A stretch of DNA of 61,158 nt, taken from Oscillospiraceae bacterium (GTDB lineage: Bacteria > Bacillota_A > Clostridia > Oscillospirales > Oscillospiraceae). The position numbers and the translations under genes were made by a program. Positions 7,870-16,256 of the stretch are shown piece after piece. The notes below the pieces were generated by a model that had not been told where the DNA came from, ran no database searches, and saw nothing but the letters and a program-made list of their open reading frames with translations. Position 1 is the first letter of the stretch, and each line of letters begins with the position of its first letter. The DNA lies in contig JAFYCC010000030.1 in the NCBI GenBank assembly GCA_017539885.1, positions 1-61,158 of the forward strand, given 5' to 3'.

Positions 7870-7903
7870 AAAAGATCCCGACCCCCTCTCGGGAGTCGGG
7901 ATC
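7870..7903 (-). terminator. Terminator after the EFxPP-repeat membrane protein gene
   Basis: GATCCCGAC and GTCGGGATC (7874-7882 / 7895-7903) form a stem; on the reverse strand it is followed by TTTTAT. It ends just before the -35 box of the next operon. Confidence 0.8.
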
Positions 7904-7919
7904 CGGTCTTATCTCGGGG

Positions 7920-9044
7920 TCAGTATTCGAATTCTATCTCGTCCTTCCAGTTGAAATCGAGACCCTCGACGGGCTCGATGACGGTAACGAGCACCTTGCC
8001 GCCCTGCCCGGGCGCGGGTGCGCCGGAGGGACGGTGCATGTTCAGTGTAGCGTAGTAGTATACGAATTCCTCGCCCTCATGCTCGAAGCGATCCTCCGAA
8101 TACTCTATGTTGCAGTCTTTTTCACTGATCCGGATGCCGTTGACCTCCGCCGTGACGAAAAGCGTGGCCTCTTCTTTTTCCGGGTCTCCGTTGACGGCGA
8201 CACGGATGGGCTCCTCATTCTCCCAGGTAGAGAGCACAAAGCTGTCCGCTTCACCCTCGCCCCAGAAGTCGCCTTCATTTTCGACGTAGCGGATCCCGTA
8301 GCCGAGCATGTGTTTCGCCGTTGCCGTCTGCTGCTCCTCGACTTCGTTCCCGTCCTCATCGTAATAAATATATGTTACGCGAAGCACAGGATCGGGCATC
8401 TTGTCGTAGTCGTTTTCGTACAGTTCCGGATGCTCTGACCAGTAATCAAAGATATCGCGTATAGCCAGATCGTATTCGCCGTCTTCATTCAGTTCGCTGA
8501 AGTCCACGTCCATGATCTGCATGGTCGTATCGCTGAATCTGTCGTAAAGCTCGGCGAAAGCCTTGTGGAACCGCTCGGGCGGCGTGAACACCAGCCGTCC
8601 CTTGAACATAGAGGAGAAGGCCACGAACACGACCTTGCACTCCGGCTCCGGCTCAGGTTCGGGCGTCGGTTCCGGGGTCGGCTCCGGGGACTCCGACGGC
8701 GCCGGCGTGACTTCCTTGCCGCCCGGCAGCGGCGTCGGATCGTCCGAGAGCACGGGACCGCCCGGACTCAGCTGCTCGCCGCCGGTCTGTGACAGGCTCT
8801 GCGGGCCGAAAAGGATAAACAGGAACACTGCCATCGCCGCGACATAGAGCAGAAAGCGCCACTTATGCCGTTTTTTGCCGCTTCCGCCGCTGAGCCCGAG
8901 TCCCGGTACAGGCGCAAACTCGGCCGGAGGCGGAGCAAACTGCGCGCCGCAGGGCGCGATCTCGCGCTCGGGCGGCGTGAACTCCGCGCCGGGTGCCGTG
9001 AACTCGTCCCCGGGCGGGGTGGATTCGTTCGTCCAACGAGACAT
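7920..9044 (-). CDS. Membrane protein with EFxPP-type N-terminal repeats and a PEPT linker
   Basis: A 374-residue protein of unrecognised family. Residues 1-45 hold four or five repeats of the kind DEFTAP / AEFTPP / AQFAPP / AEFAPV. Then come a basic stretch (KKRHKWR), one membrane segment (FLLYVAAMAVFLFILFG), a Pro/Glu/Thr linker with PEPTPEPTPEPEPEPE, and an acidic C-terminal domain of about 230 residues with KVVFVAFSSMFKGRLVFTPPE at its start. The repeats would lie in the cytoplasm and the C-terminal domain outside. The start at 9044 follows AGGTGG; a GTG at 9053 is possible. It lies 12 bases after the MscS gene and is probably co-transcribed. Confidence 0.75.
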   Translation of the reverse strand: MSRWTNESTPPGDEFTAPGAEFTPPEREIAPCGAQFAPPPAEFAPVPGLGLSGGSGKKRHKWRFLLYVAAMAVFLFILFGPQSLSQTGGEQLSPGGPVLSDDPTPLPGGKEVTPAPSESPEPTPEPTPEPEPEPECKVVFVAFSSMFKGRLVFTPPERFHKAFAELYDRFSDTTMQIMDVDFSELNEDGEYDLAIRDIFDYWSEHPELYENDYDKMPDPVLRVTYIYYDEDGNEVEEQQTATAKHMLGYGIRYVENEGDFWGEGEADSFVLSTWENEEPIRVAVNGDPEKEEATLFVTAEVNGIRISEKDCNIEYSEDRFEHEGEEFVYYYATLNMHRPSGAPAPGQGGKVLVTVIEPVEGLDFNWKDEIEFEY

Positions 9045-9056
9045 AACCGCCACCTG

Positions 9057-9902
9057 TTATTTGCTGTGAACGTCGACCTGCGGGAAGGGGCACTCCACGC
9101 CCAGCTTCCTGAAGCCGAGCAGCAGATCGTGGTTGAGGGTACGTGCGCCGGAGTAGATGTCCTTCTCGGCGACTTCCGCGATGAAGCGCAGATCGACCGA
9201 GGAGCTTGAGAGCGCCTGGACGCCCAGATAGCGCGGCGGCGCGAGCATCGTGTCCTCGTGTCTGTGATAAATCTCCTCCATCAGAGCGGGGATCTTGGCT
9301 TCAAGCGCTTCAAGGTCTGTCTCGTAGGGCACGGAGATGTCCGATACTGCACGGGAGACGTTGTCCGAGCGGTTGAGGATGTTCTTCATCTCGGAGTTGT
9401 TGATGATCTTGATATTGCCGCCGTTGTCGACGATGCTCGTGGTCCGGATGCCGATCTCGCGCACCGTGCCGCGGAAACCGTTGATCTCCACGATGTCGCC
9501 GACGTTGTACTGATTCTCAAAAAGCATGAACACGCCCGTTACGACGTCCGCGATGAGGCTCTCCGCGCCGAAGCCGACGATCAGCGCAACGATGCCGACG
9601 CTTGCCACGATGGTCGTGACGTTCACGCCGAGGATGCTCAATCCCCAGCAGAGGATGACGATTGCCGCCAGATAGCGAAGCAGACTCTGCAGCAGCGTCA
9701 CGAGCGTCTGTCCGCGGTGGCTCTTGGGTTTCAGCAGGCCGAGGATGAGGATCAGCAGATTGGCGCAGAACAGGACAAGCGCAGCCATGCCAAGCACGCG
9801 GATCACGGCGTGGGAGAGTACGAATCGATCCAGCAGAATGAACAGGACAGCCAGGACAAGATAGACGATCAACCGCACGATCGGGGGTTTTTTCTCAGCC
9901 AT
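9057..9902 (-). CDS. Small-conductance mechanosensitive channel, MscS family
   Basis: A 281-residue membrane protein. Three hydrophobic segments occupy residues 10-105. The pore helix and start of the beta domain follow in the family pattern: SVGIVALIVGFGAESLIADV, then LFENQYNVGDIVEINGFRG and GTVREIGIRTTSI. MscS channels release solutes during hypo-osmotic shock. The length is close to that of E. coli MscS. The start at 9902 follows AAAGGAG. It is first in a two-gene unit with the EFxPP-repeat protein. Confidence 0.93.
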   Translation of the reverse strand: MAEKKPPIVRLIVYLVLAVLFILLDRFVLSHAVIRVLGMAALVLFCANLLILILGLLKPKSHRGQTLVTLLQSLLRYLAAIVILCWGLSILGVNVTTIVASVGIVALIVGFGAESLIADVVTGVFMLFENQYNVGDIVEINGFRGTVREIGIRTTSIVDNGGNIKIINNSEMKNILNRSDNVSRAVSDISVPYETDLEALEAKIPALMEEIYHRHEDTMLAPPRYLGVQALSSSSVDLRFIAEVAEKDIYSGARTLNHDLLLGFRKLGVECPFPQVDVHSK

Positions 9903-9969
9903 GGGAATGCTCCTTTCAGTTTGTCGGGGGCGTTTTTTCCGCAGGGGGCTTTTTAAATCGCGGAAAATG

Positions 9970-9990
9970 CGCTATACTAATAATATAGCG
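9970..9990. promoter_or_regulatory. Inverted repeat over the -10 region of the C11 protease gene
   Basis: CGCTATA (9970-9976), CTAATAA, TATAGCG (9984-9990). TATACT inside it is a likely -10 box for the plus-strand gene. It may be an operator; no regulator is adjacent. Confidence 0.4.
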
Positions 9991-10043
9991 GTTATACGTG
10001 TACTTGTAAACTGGTTCCCGCTCAAAAATGAGGAGAGAATGCC

Positions 10044-12236
10044 ATGAAAAAGCTGCTGTCCGTCCTTATGATTCTCGCGCTGGTCGTCTCCATGGCCGCC
10101 TGCGGCGAGAAGAAGCCGGCAGGTCCTTCTGTCGTGACTCCCATACCGCGCCCGACGCAGGTACCCGAAGTCCCACAGAAGCCGGACCCTGTCGTGCAGA
10201 CACTGAGTCTGAGCGTCGACGCGGACTCCGGCAGCATGACCATAGTCCGCCCGGAGCCGCATCAGTTTACGGCCATGGGCGGAAAAAACACGTGGACGAT
10301 ATTCGTCTATCTCTGCGGCGCGAATCTTGAGTCTGATCTCGACTACGGCATGGGTATGGCCACGGAGGACGTCATGGAGATGCGCGCCGCCTCGAAGAGC
10401 GACAATGTCCGCTTTGTGGTGCAGACCGGAGGCGCGAACTACTGGTACGCCGAGGAAGTCGACCCGCAGCGCAGCCAGCGCTTCGTCATTGAGGACGGCG
10501 AGATGAAGCTCGTCTCTGACAACCCGCGCAGCGGCATGGGCAATCCCGGCACGCTCTCCGACTTTCTGCGCTGGGGCGTCGACGAATACGGGGCGGAGAA
10601 GATGGGAATTATCTTTTGGGATCATGGCGGCGGGAGCATTTCCGGCGTCTGCTTCGACGAGCAGTACGGAAACGATTCCCTGTCCCTGCGTGAGATCGAC
10701 GCGGCGCTGATGAGCGTGTTCCGCTCCATGACCGACCGTTTTGAGTTCATCGGCTTCGATGCCTGCCTGATGGGAACGCTGGAGTGCGCCAACATACTGG
10801 CCACCTATGCGGACTACATGATCGCCTCCGAGGAGGTCGAACCCGGCTCCGGCTGGGACTACACCGCCATCGGCGATTTCCTCGCCGCGCATCCGCAGGC
10901 CGACGGCGCCGTTCTCGGCCGGCAGATCGCGGACAGCTTCCTGCGCAGCTGCCAGGAGATGCGCTGCTCCGCGGACGCCACCATGTCGGTGGTGGATCTC
11001 CGAAAGATCGACGCGCTGCTGCACAGCTTCAACAGTTTCGCGGAAAAGATGTTCTCCGCCTGCGAGGACGAGGGGGCCTTTGCCTCGATGGTCCGCGGCA
11101 TCTACAACGCCGACAATTTCGGCGGCAACAACCGTCTGGAGGGCTACACGAACATGGTCGATCTCGGCGGGATCGTGCAGGCCTGCGCAGACTACGCCGA
11201 GGGCAGCGAAGCGGTGCTCGCCGCACTGAATGAGGCCGTCGTCTACAAGATCGCCGGCAGCGATCACAGAGAGAGCGCCTCCGGCCTTTCCATGTATTTC
11301 CCGCTGCAGATTCAGGGTTCGTCGGAACTGCGCGTTTTTTCGGAAATCTGCGTTAGTCCCTATTATCTGTCCTTTGTGGACAAGCAGGCGCACGGCAGCG
11401 TCAACGAGGGCGACAGCTCGGACTACGACACCGGAACCTGGTTCGACGGCGGCAGCTGGAGCTGGGACGACGAATACCTCTATGACGACGAATCCGACGA
11501 ATTCGACTACGAGTCGGACGACGGAGGCTACTTCGACTACGCCGACGACTATGCCGTCACCGGTGAGAGTCCGCTGATCTCCTTCGACGTCGCGCCGGGT
11601 CTGGACGATGACGGCGTCTTCTCCTTCGTGCTCACGGAGGAAGCTCTGCAGAACACTGTCAGCGTGAACGCCTATGTCTATCAGGTGTCCTCGGACGGCG
11701 AAGATCTGATCGAGCTCGGCGAGACCGTGGACGTGCTCGCTGACTGGGAAAGCGGTTTCATCGCTGACGACTTCGACGGCTACTGGCTCGCGCTGCCTGA
11801 CGGGCAGGACCTGGCCACCTATATCGTCAGCTGGACGGAAGACTGCGTCGTATACTCTTCCCCCATCTATCTCAACGAAGAAGAGACTTTCCTGCGCATG
11901 CGTCAGTTTTCCGACGGCACGGTCAGCGTGGACGGCACCTGGAGCGGCATCAGCGACAGCGGCGCGGCAGACCGTGACGTCGTGCCGCTGCACGCCGGCG
12001 ACGTGATCTGCCCGCGCTACTACGCCTACGAGATCGAAGGCGATTACGAGGGGTATTACTACTACGGCTCTGACTACACGCTCGGGAGCGACGAACTGGA
12101 CATCTGGTACGACTTCATGGAAGACGGCGACTATCTCTACAGCTTCTGCATCAACGACATCTACGGCGACTATTACATGACCGATTTCGAGGTCTTCAAT
12201 ATCGAAGACGGCGAGCTCTACTTCTACATCGACTGA
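10044..12236 (+). CDS. Clostripain-family (peptidase C11) lipoprotein
   Basis: A 730-residue secreted lipoprotein. The signal peptide ends in a lipobox with Cys20 (VSMAACGEKK), followed by a Pro-rich spacer. The C11 catalytic domain spans about residues 75-450: TWTIFVYLCGANLES opens it, the catalytic His is H194 in FWDHGGGS, and the catalytic Cys is C241 in GFDACLMG. The region from about 465 to 520 is very rich in Asp, Tyr and Gly (YDDESDEFDYESDDGGYFDY), perhaps a calcium-binding spacer. The C-terminal 200 residues are beta-rich and acidic. Such proteases cut after Arg or Lys on the cell surface. The start follows GAGGAGAG; the gene stands alone. Confidence 0.92.
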   Translation: MKKLLSVLMILALVVSMAACGEKKPAGPSVVTPIPRPTQVPEVPQKPDPVVQTLSLSVDADSGSMTIVRPEPHQFTAMGGKNTWTIFVYLCGANLESDLDYGMGMATEDVMEMRAASKSDNVRFVVQTGGANYWYAEEVDPQRSQRFVIEDGEMKLVSDNPRSGMGNPGTLSDFLRWGVDEYGAEKMGIIFWDHGGGSISGVCFDEQYGNDSLSLREIDAALMSVFRSMTDRFEFIGFDACLMGTLECANILATYADYMIASEEVEPGSGWDYTAIGDFLAAHPQADGAVLGRQIADSFLRSCQEMRCSADATMSVVDLRKIDALLHSFNSFAEKMFSACEDEGAFASMVRGIYNADNFGGNNRLEGYTNMVDLGGIVQACADYAEGSEAVLAALNEAVVYKIAGSDHRESASGLSMYFPLQIQGSSELRVFSEICVSPYYLSFVDKQAHGSVNEGDSSDYDTGTWFDGGSWSWDDEYLYDDESDEFDYESDDGGYFDYADDYAVTGESPLISFDVAPGLDDDGVFSFVLTEEALQNTVSVNAYVYQVSSDGEDLIELGETVDVLADWESGFIADDFDGYWLALPDGQDLATYIVSWTEDCVVYSSPIYLNEEETFLRMRQFSDGTVSVDGTWSGISDSGAADRDVVPLHAGDVICPRYYAYEIEGDYEGYYYYGSDYTLGSDELDIWYDFMEDGDYLYSFCINDIYGDYYMTDFEVFNIEDGELYFYID

Positions 12237-12280
12237 AGCCGGTAAGCCGACCTCCAAAAAGACTTGCGAAATATGCAGCA

Positions 12281-12325
12281 GAGAGCCGGAGCGTTCCATT
12301 CAGGACGCTCCGGCTCTCATTTTTC
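12281..12325 (+). terminator. Terminator between the C11 protease and flavodoxin genes
   Basis: A 14-bp stem GAGAGCCGGAGCGT (12281-12294) / 12305-12318, followed by a short T tract on the plus strand. It separates convergent genes. Confidence 0.8.
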
Positions 12326-12336
12326 CCTAATGCTCG

Positions 12337-12828
12337 TTATTCCGCCTTTTCCAGTTCGCGGCAGAAATCCTCGATCAGGCGCTCGTTCTGCTCCGAAGGT
12401 TTGTCCTTCGGATCGATGAGGATCGTCTGTGCCTCAAAAGCCTCGACGCCGAGGAAAGTGCGCAGACTTTCCAGCGCCTTTTCTCCTCCCCCGCCCATCT
12501 GGCAGGCAAATGCAGCCGTGCGCTTATCCTTCAGAGCTGCACGGTTTTCCTCAATAAAAGAACGCAGCGGAGGAGTGACGCGGCTCGCCCATACCGGAAA
12601 CCCGAACACGATTCGTTCGGCACTGTCGTCGAAGGAATACGGCTTCAGGGCAGGCTTTTCGCCCATCAGTGCGCTTTTCCCGCCGAACAGGAACTTTTTT
12701 GCGCCCTTCTCCGGATAGGCTGTCTGCGGCTCGAGCCGCAGCAGCTCCGCGCCGAGCTTTTCAGCGATCCGTTCCGCGGCAAAGGCCGTGTTGCCGCCCA
12801 TCGAGTAAAAGACGATTACTGTTTTCAT
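12337..12828 (-). CDS. Flavodoxin family protein
   Basis: A 163-residue FMN-binding flavodoxin-fold protein. The phosphate-binding loop is at the N-terminus: MKTVIVFYSMGGNTAFAAERI. Further landmarks are ERIVFGFPVWASRVTPPLRSF near residue 80 and AFACQMGGGGEKALESL near 115, both at the positions of the FMN loops. The start at 12828 lies 4 bases after the upstream stop; a longer open frame would overlap that gene. It probably serves in electron transfer or as an NAD(P)H:quinone-type reductase. The pairing with the zinc-ribbon protein gives no clear clue. Confidence 0.85.
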   Translation of the reverse strand: MKTVIVFYSMGGNTAFAAERIAEKLGAELLRLEPQTAYPEKGAKKFLFGGKSALMGEKPALKPYSFDDSAERIVFGFPVWASRVTPPLRSFIEENRAALKDKRTAAFACQMGGGGEKALESLRTFLGVEAFEAQTILIDPKDKPSEQNERLIEDFCRELEKAE

Positions 12829-12832
12829 CCAG

Positions 12833-14071
12833 CTACTTGTTCGTGGAGCGGAAGGCCTGAAGCTCCGCGGCTTTACCGTCACGCTCGGAAGCTTTTACGG
12901 TGAATTCGCGGCGCGCAGCCTCCAGTTCCTCGCTGAGCTTCTTGATATCCGACGGGAAGACCTCGTTCTCGAAATGACGCAGTCTGCTTCTGGTGCGGGC
13001 GCGTTTGATGAGAAAGCTGACGGCGAGCAGCACGACGCCGCCGATCAGCAGGAGGACATTCTTTTTCCACAGCAGATAGAGCAGCACGGCGGCAAGCAGC
13101 ACGACGGCGCCGACGATCACCCAGATCCAGGTTTTGGTTTTGATATCTTTTCTTGCCTGCGCCTGAGCTGGATTGTCTTTCCAGAACTGTGCGCGGGCCG
13201 CGTCATAGCGTCCCTGCGCCTCGGACTTGGCCTTCTCCAGTTCAGAGGCCTCGCCCTGCAGCGTCTGCAGCTCGCCGTCGAGCTGAGCCGCGCGCTCAAG
13301 CCGATGCGGCAGATTGTTGAACTGCCCGGCCAGATCCTCGCGGATGCCGCGCAGGAGCTTCGTGCGGCTGCCGTCCATGCTGTACTTGGCATAATGATCG
13401 GTGGTCTCGCCCTTATTGTTCTGCGTGGAGTGGGTAAAGTATTTCACCTGACGGGCTGACACCTCGTCGATGAACGCAACGCCTGCGGCAAGGATACGCT
13501 CCTTGACCGAGGGCGTAGTCATCGCCGGGATCGCCGCCTGATAAAGCTTCGCGACCTCGCACCACTCGGCCGCCTGCGCATGGCACATGTTCAGATCGGG
13601 GAGCTGACTGGAAAACTGCTTGTTCGCGTTCTCAAAACGGTCAAGCATACCGCAGACGTCCCGTTCGATCGCCAGTGCGGTGCCGGCCGGCGAGCCGCCC
13701 GTCTCCAGCGCCTGCAGCGCGGCGGCAAGGCTTGTCTTGAATTCCATGACGCGCAGATTGTCTGCCGGGGAGAGCTGCACCGCGCAGATGCCTTTGCGGT
13801 AAAGCGCTGTCACGTCGTCCGGCACATCCTCCAGTCCGCGCGTGAAGCAGTCATAGGCCTCCCTCCAGTTGCCCGCCTCGAAGGCGCGGTTTCCCAGCAG
13901 GATGCGATTGCGCCCCTGCGCGCTGGTATCGAGCTGCACGCTGCCGGTATGCTCCACCACATCGTGCAGCATCACCTTCGTGCCGCAGTTCGTGCAGAAG
14001 CCGAATTCCTTCGCGTCGTCCAGCTCGAGCTCCGCGTTGCACTGCGGACAGCGCAATGCCTTCATCGCCAT
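12833..14071 (-). CDS. Zinc-ribbon protein with TPR-like region, two membrane segments and coiled coil
   Basis: A 412-residue protein of mixed architecture. Residues 6-33 form a zinc ribbon (RCPQCNAELELDD, then FCTNCGTKV). A TPR-like stretch follows (LLGNRAFEAGNWREAYDCFTRGLE, then ALYRKGICAVQL). After a helical middle and a coiled coil around residues 260-300, two membrane segments lie near 318-360 (WIWVIVGAVVLLAAVLLYLL and VLLLIGGVVLLAVSFLI). A second coiled coil ends the protein. N- and C-termini would both face the cytoplasm. Similar zinc-ribbon/TPR proteins occur in Clostridia without known function. The start at 14071 follows AAGGAGG; the promoter is at 14118-14147. Confidence 0.75.
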   Translation of the reverse strand: MAMKALRCPQCNAELELDDAKEFGFCTNCGTKVMLHDVVEHTGSVQLDTSAQGRNRILLGNRAFEAGNWREAYDCFTRGLEDVPDDVTALYRKGICAVQLSPADNLRVMEFKTSLAAALQALETGGSPAGTALAIERDVCGMLDRFENANKQFSSQLPDLNMCHAQAAEWCEVAKLYQAAIPAMTTPSVKERILAAGVAFIDEVSARQVKYFTHSTQNNKGETTDHYAKYSMDGSRTKLLRGIREDLAGQFNNLPHRLERAAQLDGELQTLQGEASELEKAKSEAQGRYDAARAQFWKDNPAQAQARKDIKTKTWIWVIVGAVVLLAAVLLYLLWKKNVLLLIGGVVLLAVSFLIKRARTRSRLRHFENEVFPSDIKKLSEELEAARREFTVKASERDGKAAELQAFRSTNK

Positions 14072-14117
14072 AACAGCTACCTCCTTCTGTATGTTTCGGA
14101 GTGGATGTTTCAAAGAT

Positions 14118-14147
14118 ATTATAGAACAGCCCCGCGAACAAAGTCAA
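14118..14147 (-). promoter_or_regulatory. Promoter of the zinc-ribbon/TPR gene
   Basis: Reverse strand TTGACT (14147-14142), 18-bp spacer, TATAAT (14123-14118). Confidence 0.65.
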
Positions 14148-14204
14148 CCTTGTCAGCACCTGCGGAGCATGGTATCCTGTTGTCGGAGAAAGGGGGAACC
14201 GCGA

Positions 14205-14660
14205 GTGCCCGATTATGAAAATCTGACCGCGCAGCTGACGGCGCTGGCAGATGCCGAACCCTGGTATGTGCCGCTGCTTTCCAACGCCTCTGCGCTGCTC
14301 ATGGAGACGCTTCCCGACCTGAACTGGGCGGGCTTCTACCTGCTGCGAAACGGTGAACTGGTTCTCGGTCCCTTTCAGGGAAAGGTCGCCTGCATCCGCA
14401 TCGCGCCCGGCCGCGGCGTCTGCGGCACGGCGCTGCAGAGAGACGAAACGCAGCTTGTTCCGGATGTACACGCCTTTCCCGGACACATTGCCTGCGACAG
14501 CGCCTCCAACTCGGAGATCGTCGTGCCGATCCACTCCGGCGGCCGCGTGGCGGCGGTGCTCGATCTGGACAGTCCCCTGCCCGGGCGCTTCACAGAGAAC
14601 GACCGTGCCGGGCTGGAAACCTTCGTCCGCGCGCTGGAGAAGTTCATCCGCTTCGACTGA
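14205..14660 (+). CDS. msrC: Free methionine-(R)-sulfoxide reductase (GAF domain)
   Basis: A 151-residue single-GAF-domain enzyme that reduces free methionine-R-sulfoxide in the cytosol with thioredoxin. The fRMsr signature is complete: NWAGFYL (40-46), GPFQGKVACIRI with Cys63, GRGVCGTA with Cys73, and FPGHIACDSASNSEIVVPI with Cys97. These are the three conserved cysteines of the family. The start is a GTG at 14205, 5 bases after the AGGGGGAA ribosome site; the reading frame opens earlier only through the divergent gene. A weak promoter (TTGTCA at 14150, TATCCT at 14173) precedes it. Confidence 0.93.
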   Translation: MPDYENLTAQLTALADAEPWYVPLLSNASALLMETLPDLNWAGFYLLRNGELVLGPFQGKVACIRIAPGRGVCGTALQRDETQLVPDVHAFPGHIACDSASNSEIVVPIHSGGRVAAVLDLDSPLPGRFTENDRAGLETFVRALEKFIRFD

Positions 14661-14670
14661 AACGCCGAAA

Positions 14671-14706
14671 AGACCGGGAAGCCCGTTCTGCCGGGCTCCC
14701 CGGTCT
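14671..14706. terminator. Bidirectional terminator hairpin
   Basis: AGACCGGGAAGCCCG (14671-14685) pairs with 14692-14706 apart from one internal mismatch. It lies between convergent genes; T tracts are weak. Confidence 0.6.
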
Positions 14707-14720
14707 GCTTATAACTACGT

Positions 14721-16112
14721 TCAGTTGGTTCCTGTCAGCGCCGTGCCGCCAACGTAGAGCGTATAACCGTTCGTGATGACGCTTGCCGGGCTTCCGGAGA
14801 AACTGCTGATATAGGTATCTGCAGTAAGCGTCCAGGTGGAGCTATCATCGAGCGTAACGTTCACCGTTCCGACATCCGTAGAGACCGTCGCTCCGGAAGC
14901 GTTCGTGATCCGGCCGCCGATAGCTCCGGTAAAATCAGAACTCTCCGTCAGTTCGAGCGTGAGTTCGGAATTGCTGCCGACGAGGATCGTGCCGGAGAGC
15001 GTCTGCCCGGCTGCCTTGAGCGCGGCGACATTGCCCGCGCCGCTCCAGCCGTCATCGCAGACCGACAGCAGAACGTTTTCGGCATCCTCATTTACGATCT
15101 TCACGCCGCTGAGGGTGATGACCGCGTTGGTATTCGTGACATGGAAGACATGACCGCTCTTGCTCGTGAGCGAGCCGCCCGTCATTGTGAAGGACGAAGT
15201 GCCGCTGTCCGCGTCTCCCGACATGGACTGGTAGATCATGATCGTATCGAGGAAGGTCGCGTTGCCGTTGCAGCGGGTATTGTTCGCGCTCAGATCGCAG
15301 TCGGTGAGCGTAATGGAGTTCTTGCCCTCGATACAGACCCCTTCGGATAGATTGGATACGAGCTTCGCGTCCGAGACGCTGATCTCCGCCGTGGAGTATA
15401 TGGCGGGCGAGCCGAGTCCGTTCGAGGTATAGCTGCCGCCGCTCACCGTCACGACGCCACCGCCTCGGTCTGTGCGGATCGCCGCCGAGGACTGTCCGCT
15501 CGTTTCCACAGTCAGATCATAGGCGTAGGTCACGCCGCCGCCCGTGGTCATGATGCCGCCGGATCCGTTGCCGGTGGTCGTGATGAACGTGTCCCGGACG
15601 GTGACTGTCGTGCCGTCACCGCTCGCGCCGTTCTGTCCGCCGTTGCCGCCGTAGCAGAAGATGCCGTTTGCGCCCGAAGCGTCGGATTGCACCGTCCCGC
15701 CCGTAATCGTCACATTCGCGCCGTCCTTGACGAGCACGGCGGCATTGAGCCCGTAAAAGTTGCAGTTGTCGCCGCCGTCGGAGTCACCGCTTTTTGTCAC
15801 TGTTGGATTCGAAATCGTCACACTGTCGGCAGTTGCGATGAGCAGCGCGCTCTCGTCCGCCGTACTGCTGGCGTAGTTCTGATTCTCCTGTGTGTCGGCG
15901 GCGCTGATCTCCGTCGCCGCGGTATAGGTAAGATCCGCGCTTCCGCCTCCTCCGGGACCGCCCTGGCCGCCCGGAGGCGCTTCCATTCCGGCGCCCTGCG
16001 GGCGCTCTGTATCTGCGCTGCCGGATGTGCCGTTGCTGCAGGCAGTGAAAGCTGTCAGCGTGAGCGCTCCTGCGAGCGCAAGCGCAAGGATTGTTGTCTT
16101 CTTCGGTTTCAT
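14721..16112 (-). CDS. Surface lipoprotein with right-handed beta-helix-like repeats
   Basis: A 463-residue lipoprotein. The start at 16112 follows GGGAGG; the signal peptide ends in the lipobox LTAFTACSNG. A Gly/Pro-rich linker (PPGGQGGPGGGG) follows. The body is a series of short Thr/Ser/Asn/Gly/Val segments of about 20-25 residues (VTISNPTVTKSGDSDGG, NVTITGGTVQSDASG, TVTVRDTFITTTGNGS, VVTVSGGSYTSNGLG, SITLTDCDLSANNT), as in beta-helix or adhesin-like proteins. It is presumably displayed outside and may bind carbohydrate or protein. The ligand is unknown. Confidence 0.75.
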   Translation of the reverse strand: MKPKKTTILALALAGALTLTAFTACSNGTSGSADTERPQGAGMEAPPGGQGGPGGGGSADLTYTAATEISAADTQENQNYASSTADESALLIATADSVTISNPTVTKSGDSDGGDNCNFYGLNAAVLVKDGANVTITGGTVQSDASGANGIFCYGGNGGQNGASGDGTTVTVRDTFITTTGNGSGGIMTTGGGVTYAYDLTVETSGQSSAAIRTDRGGGVVTVSGGSYTSNGLGSPAIYSTAEISVSDAKLVSNLSEGVCIEGKNSITLTDCDLSANNTRCNGNATFLDTIMIYQSMSGDADSGTSSFTMTGGSLTSKSGHVFHVTNTNAVITLSGVKIVNEDAENVLLSVCDDGWSGAGNVAALKAAGQTLSGTILVGSNSELTLELTESSDFTGAIGGRITNASGATVSTDVGTVNVTLDDSSTWTLTADTYISSFSGSPASVITNGYTLYVGGTALTGTN

Positions 16113-16194
16113 AGGCTTCTGCCTCCCTTCTGCCTGCAGTATGACACGCACTTCTTAAAAGCATCTGAAACAAGACACGATTCTTATTAACGAC

Positions 16195-16235
16195 GCCAAA
16201 AATGCCCGGACGGTTCATGCAAAACGTCCGGGCAT
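16195..16235 (-). terminator. Terminator of the beta-propeller lipoprotein gene
   Basis: ATGCCCGGACG (16202-16212) pairs with 16225-16235; on the reverse strand the stem is followed by a T tract. Confidence 0.85.
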
Positions 16236-16256
16236 TCAAACACTACAGATTATTCT

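Noticed and set aside
8640..8705. Repeated GGTTCCGG/GGCTCCGG-type DNA, possible CRISPR or satellite
   Set aside because: It encodes the Pro/Glu/Thr linker of the membrane protein; there are no spacers. The same holds for 55560-55630.
9972..12299. Open reading frame of 775 codons antisense to the C11 protease gene
   Set aside because: Its translation has no family pattern and is rich in Val, Ala, Asp and His, as expected for the antisense of GC-rich coding DNA. The protease has motifs, signal peptide and ribosome site.
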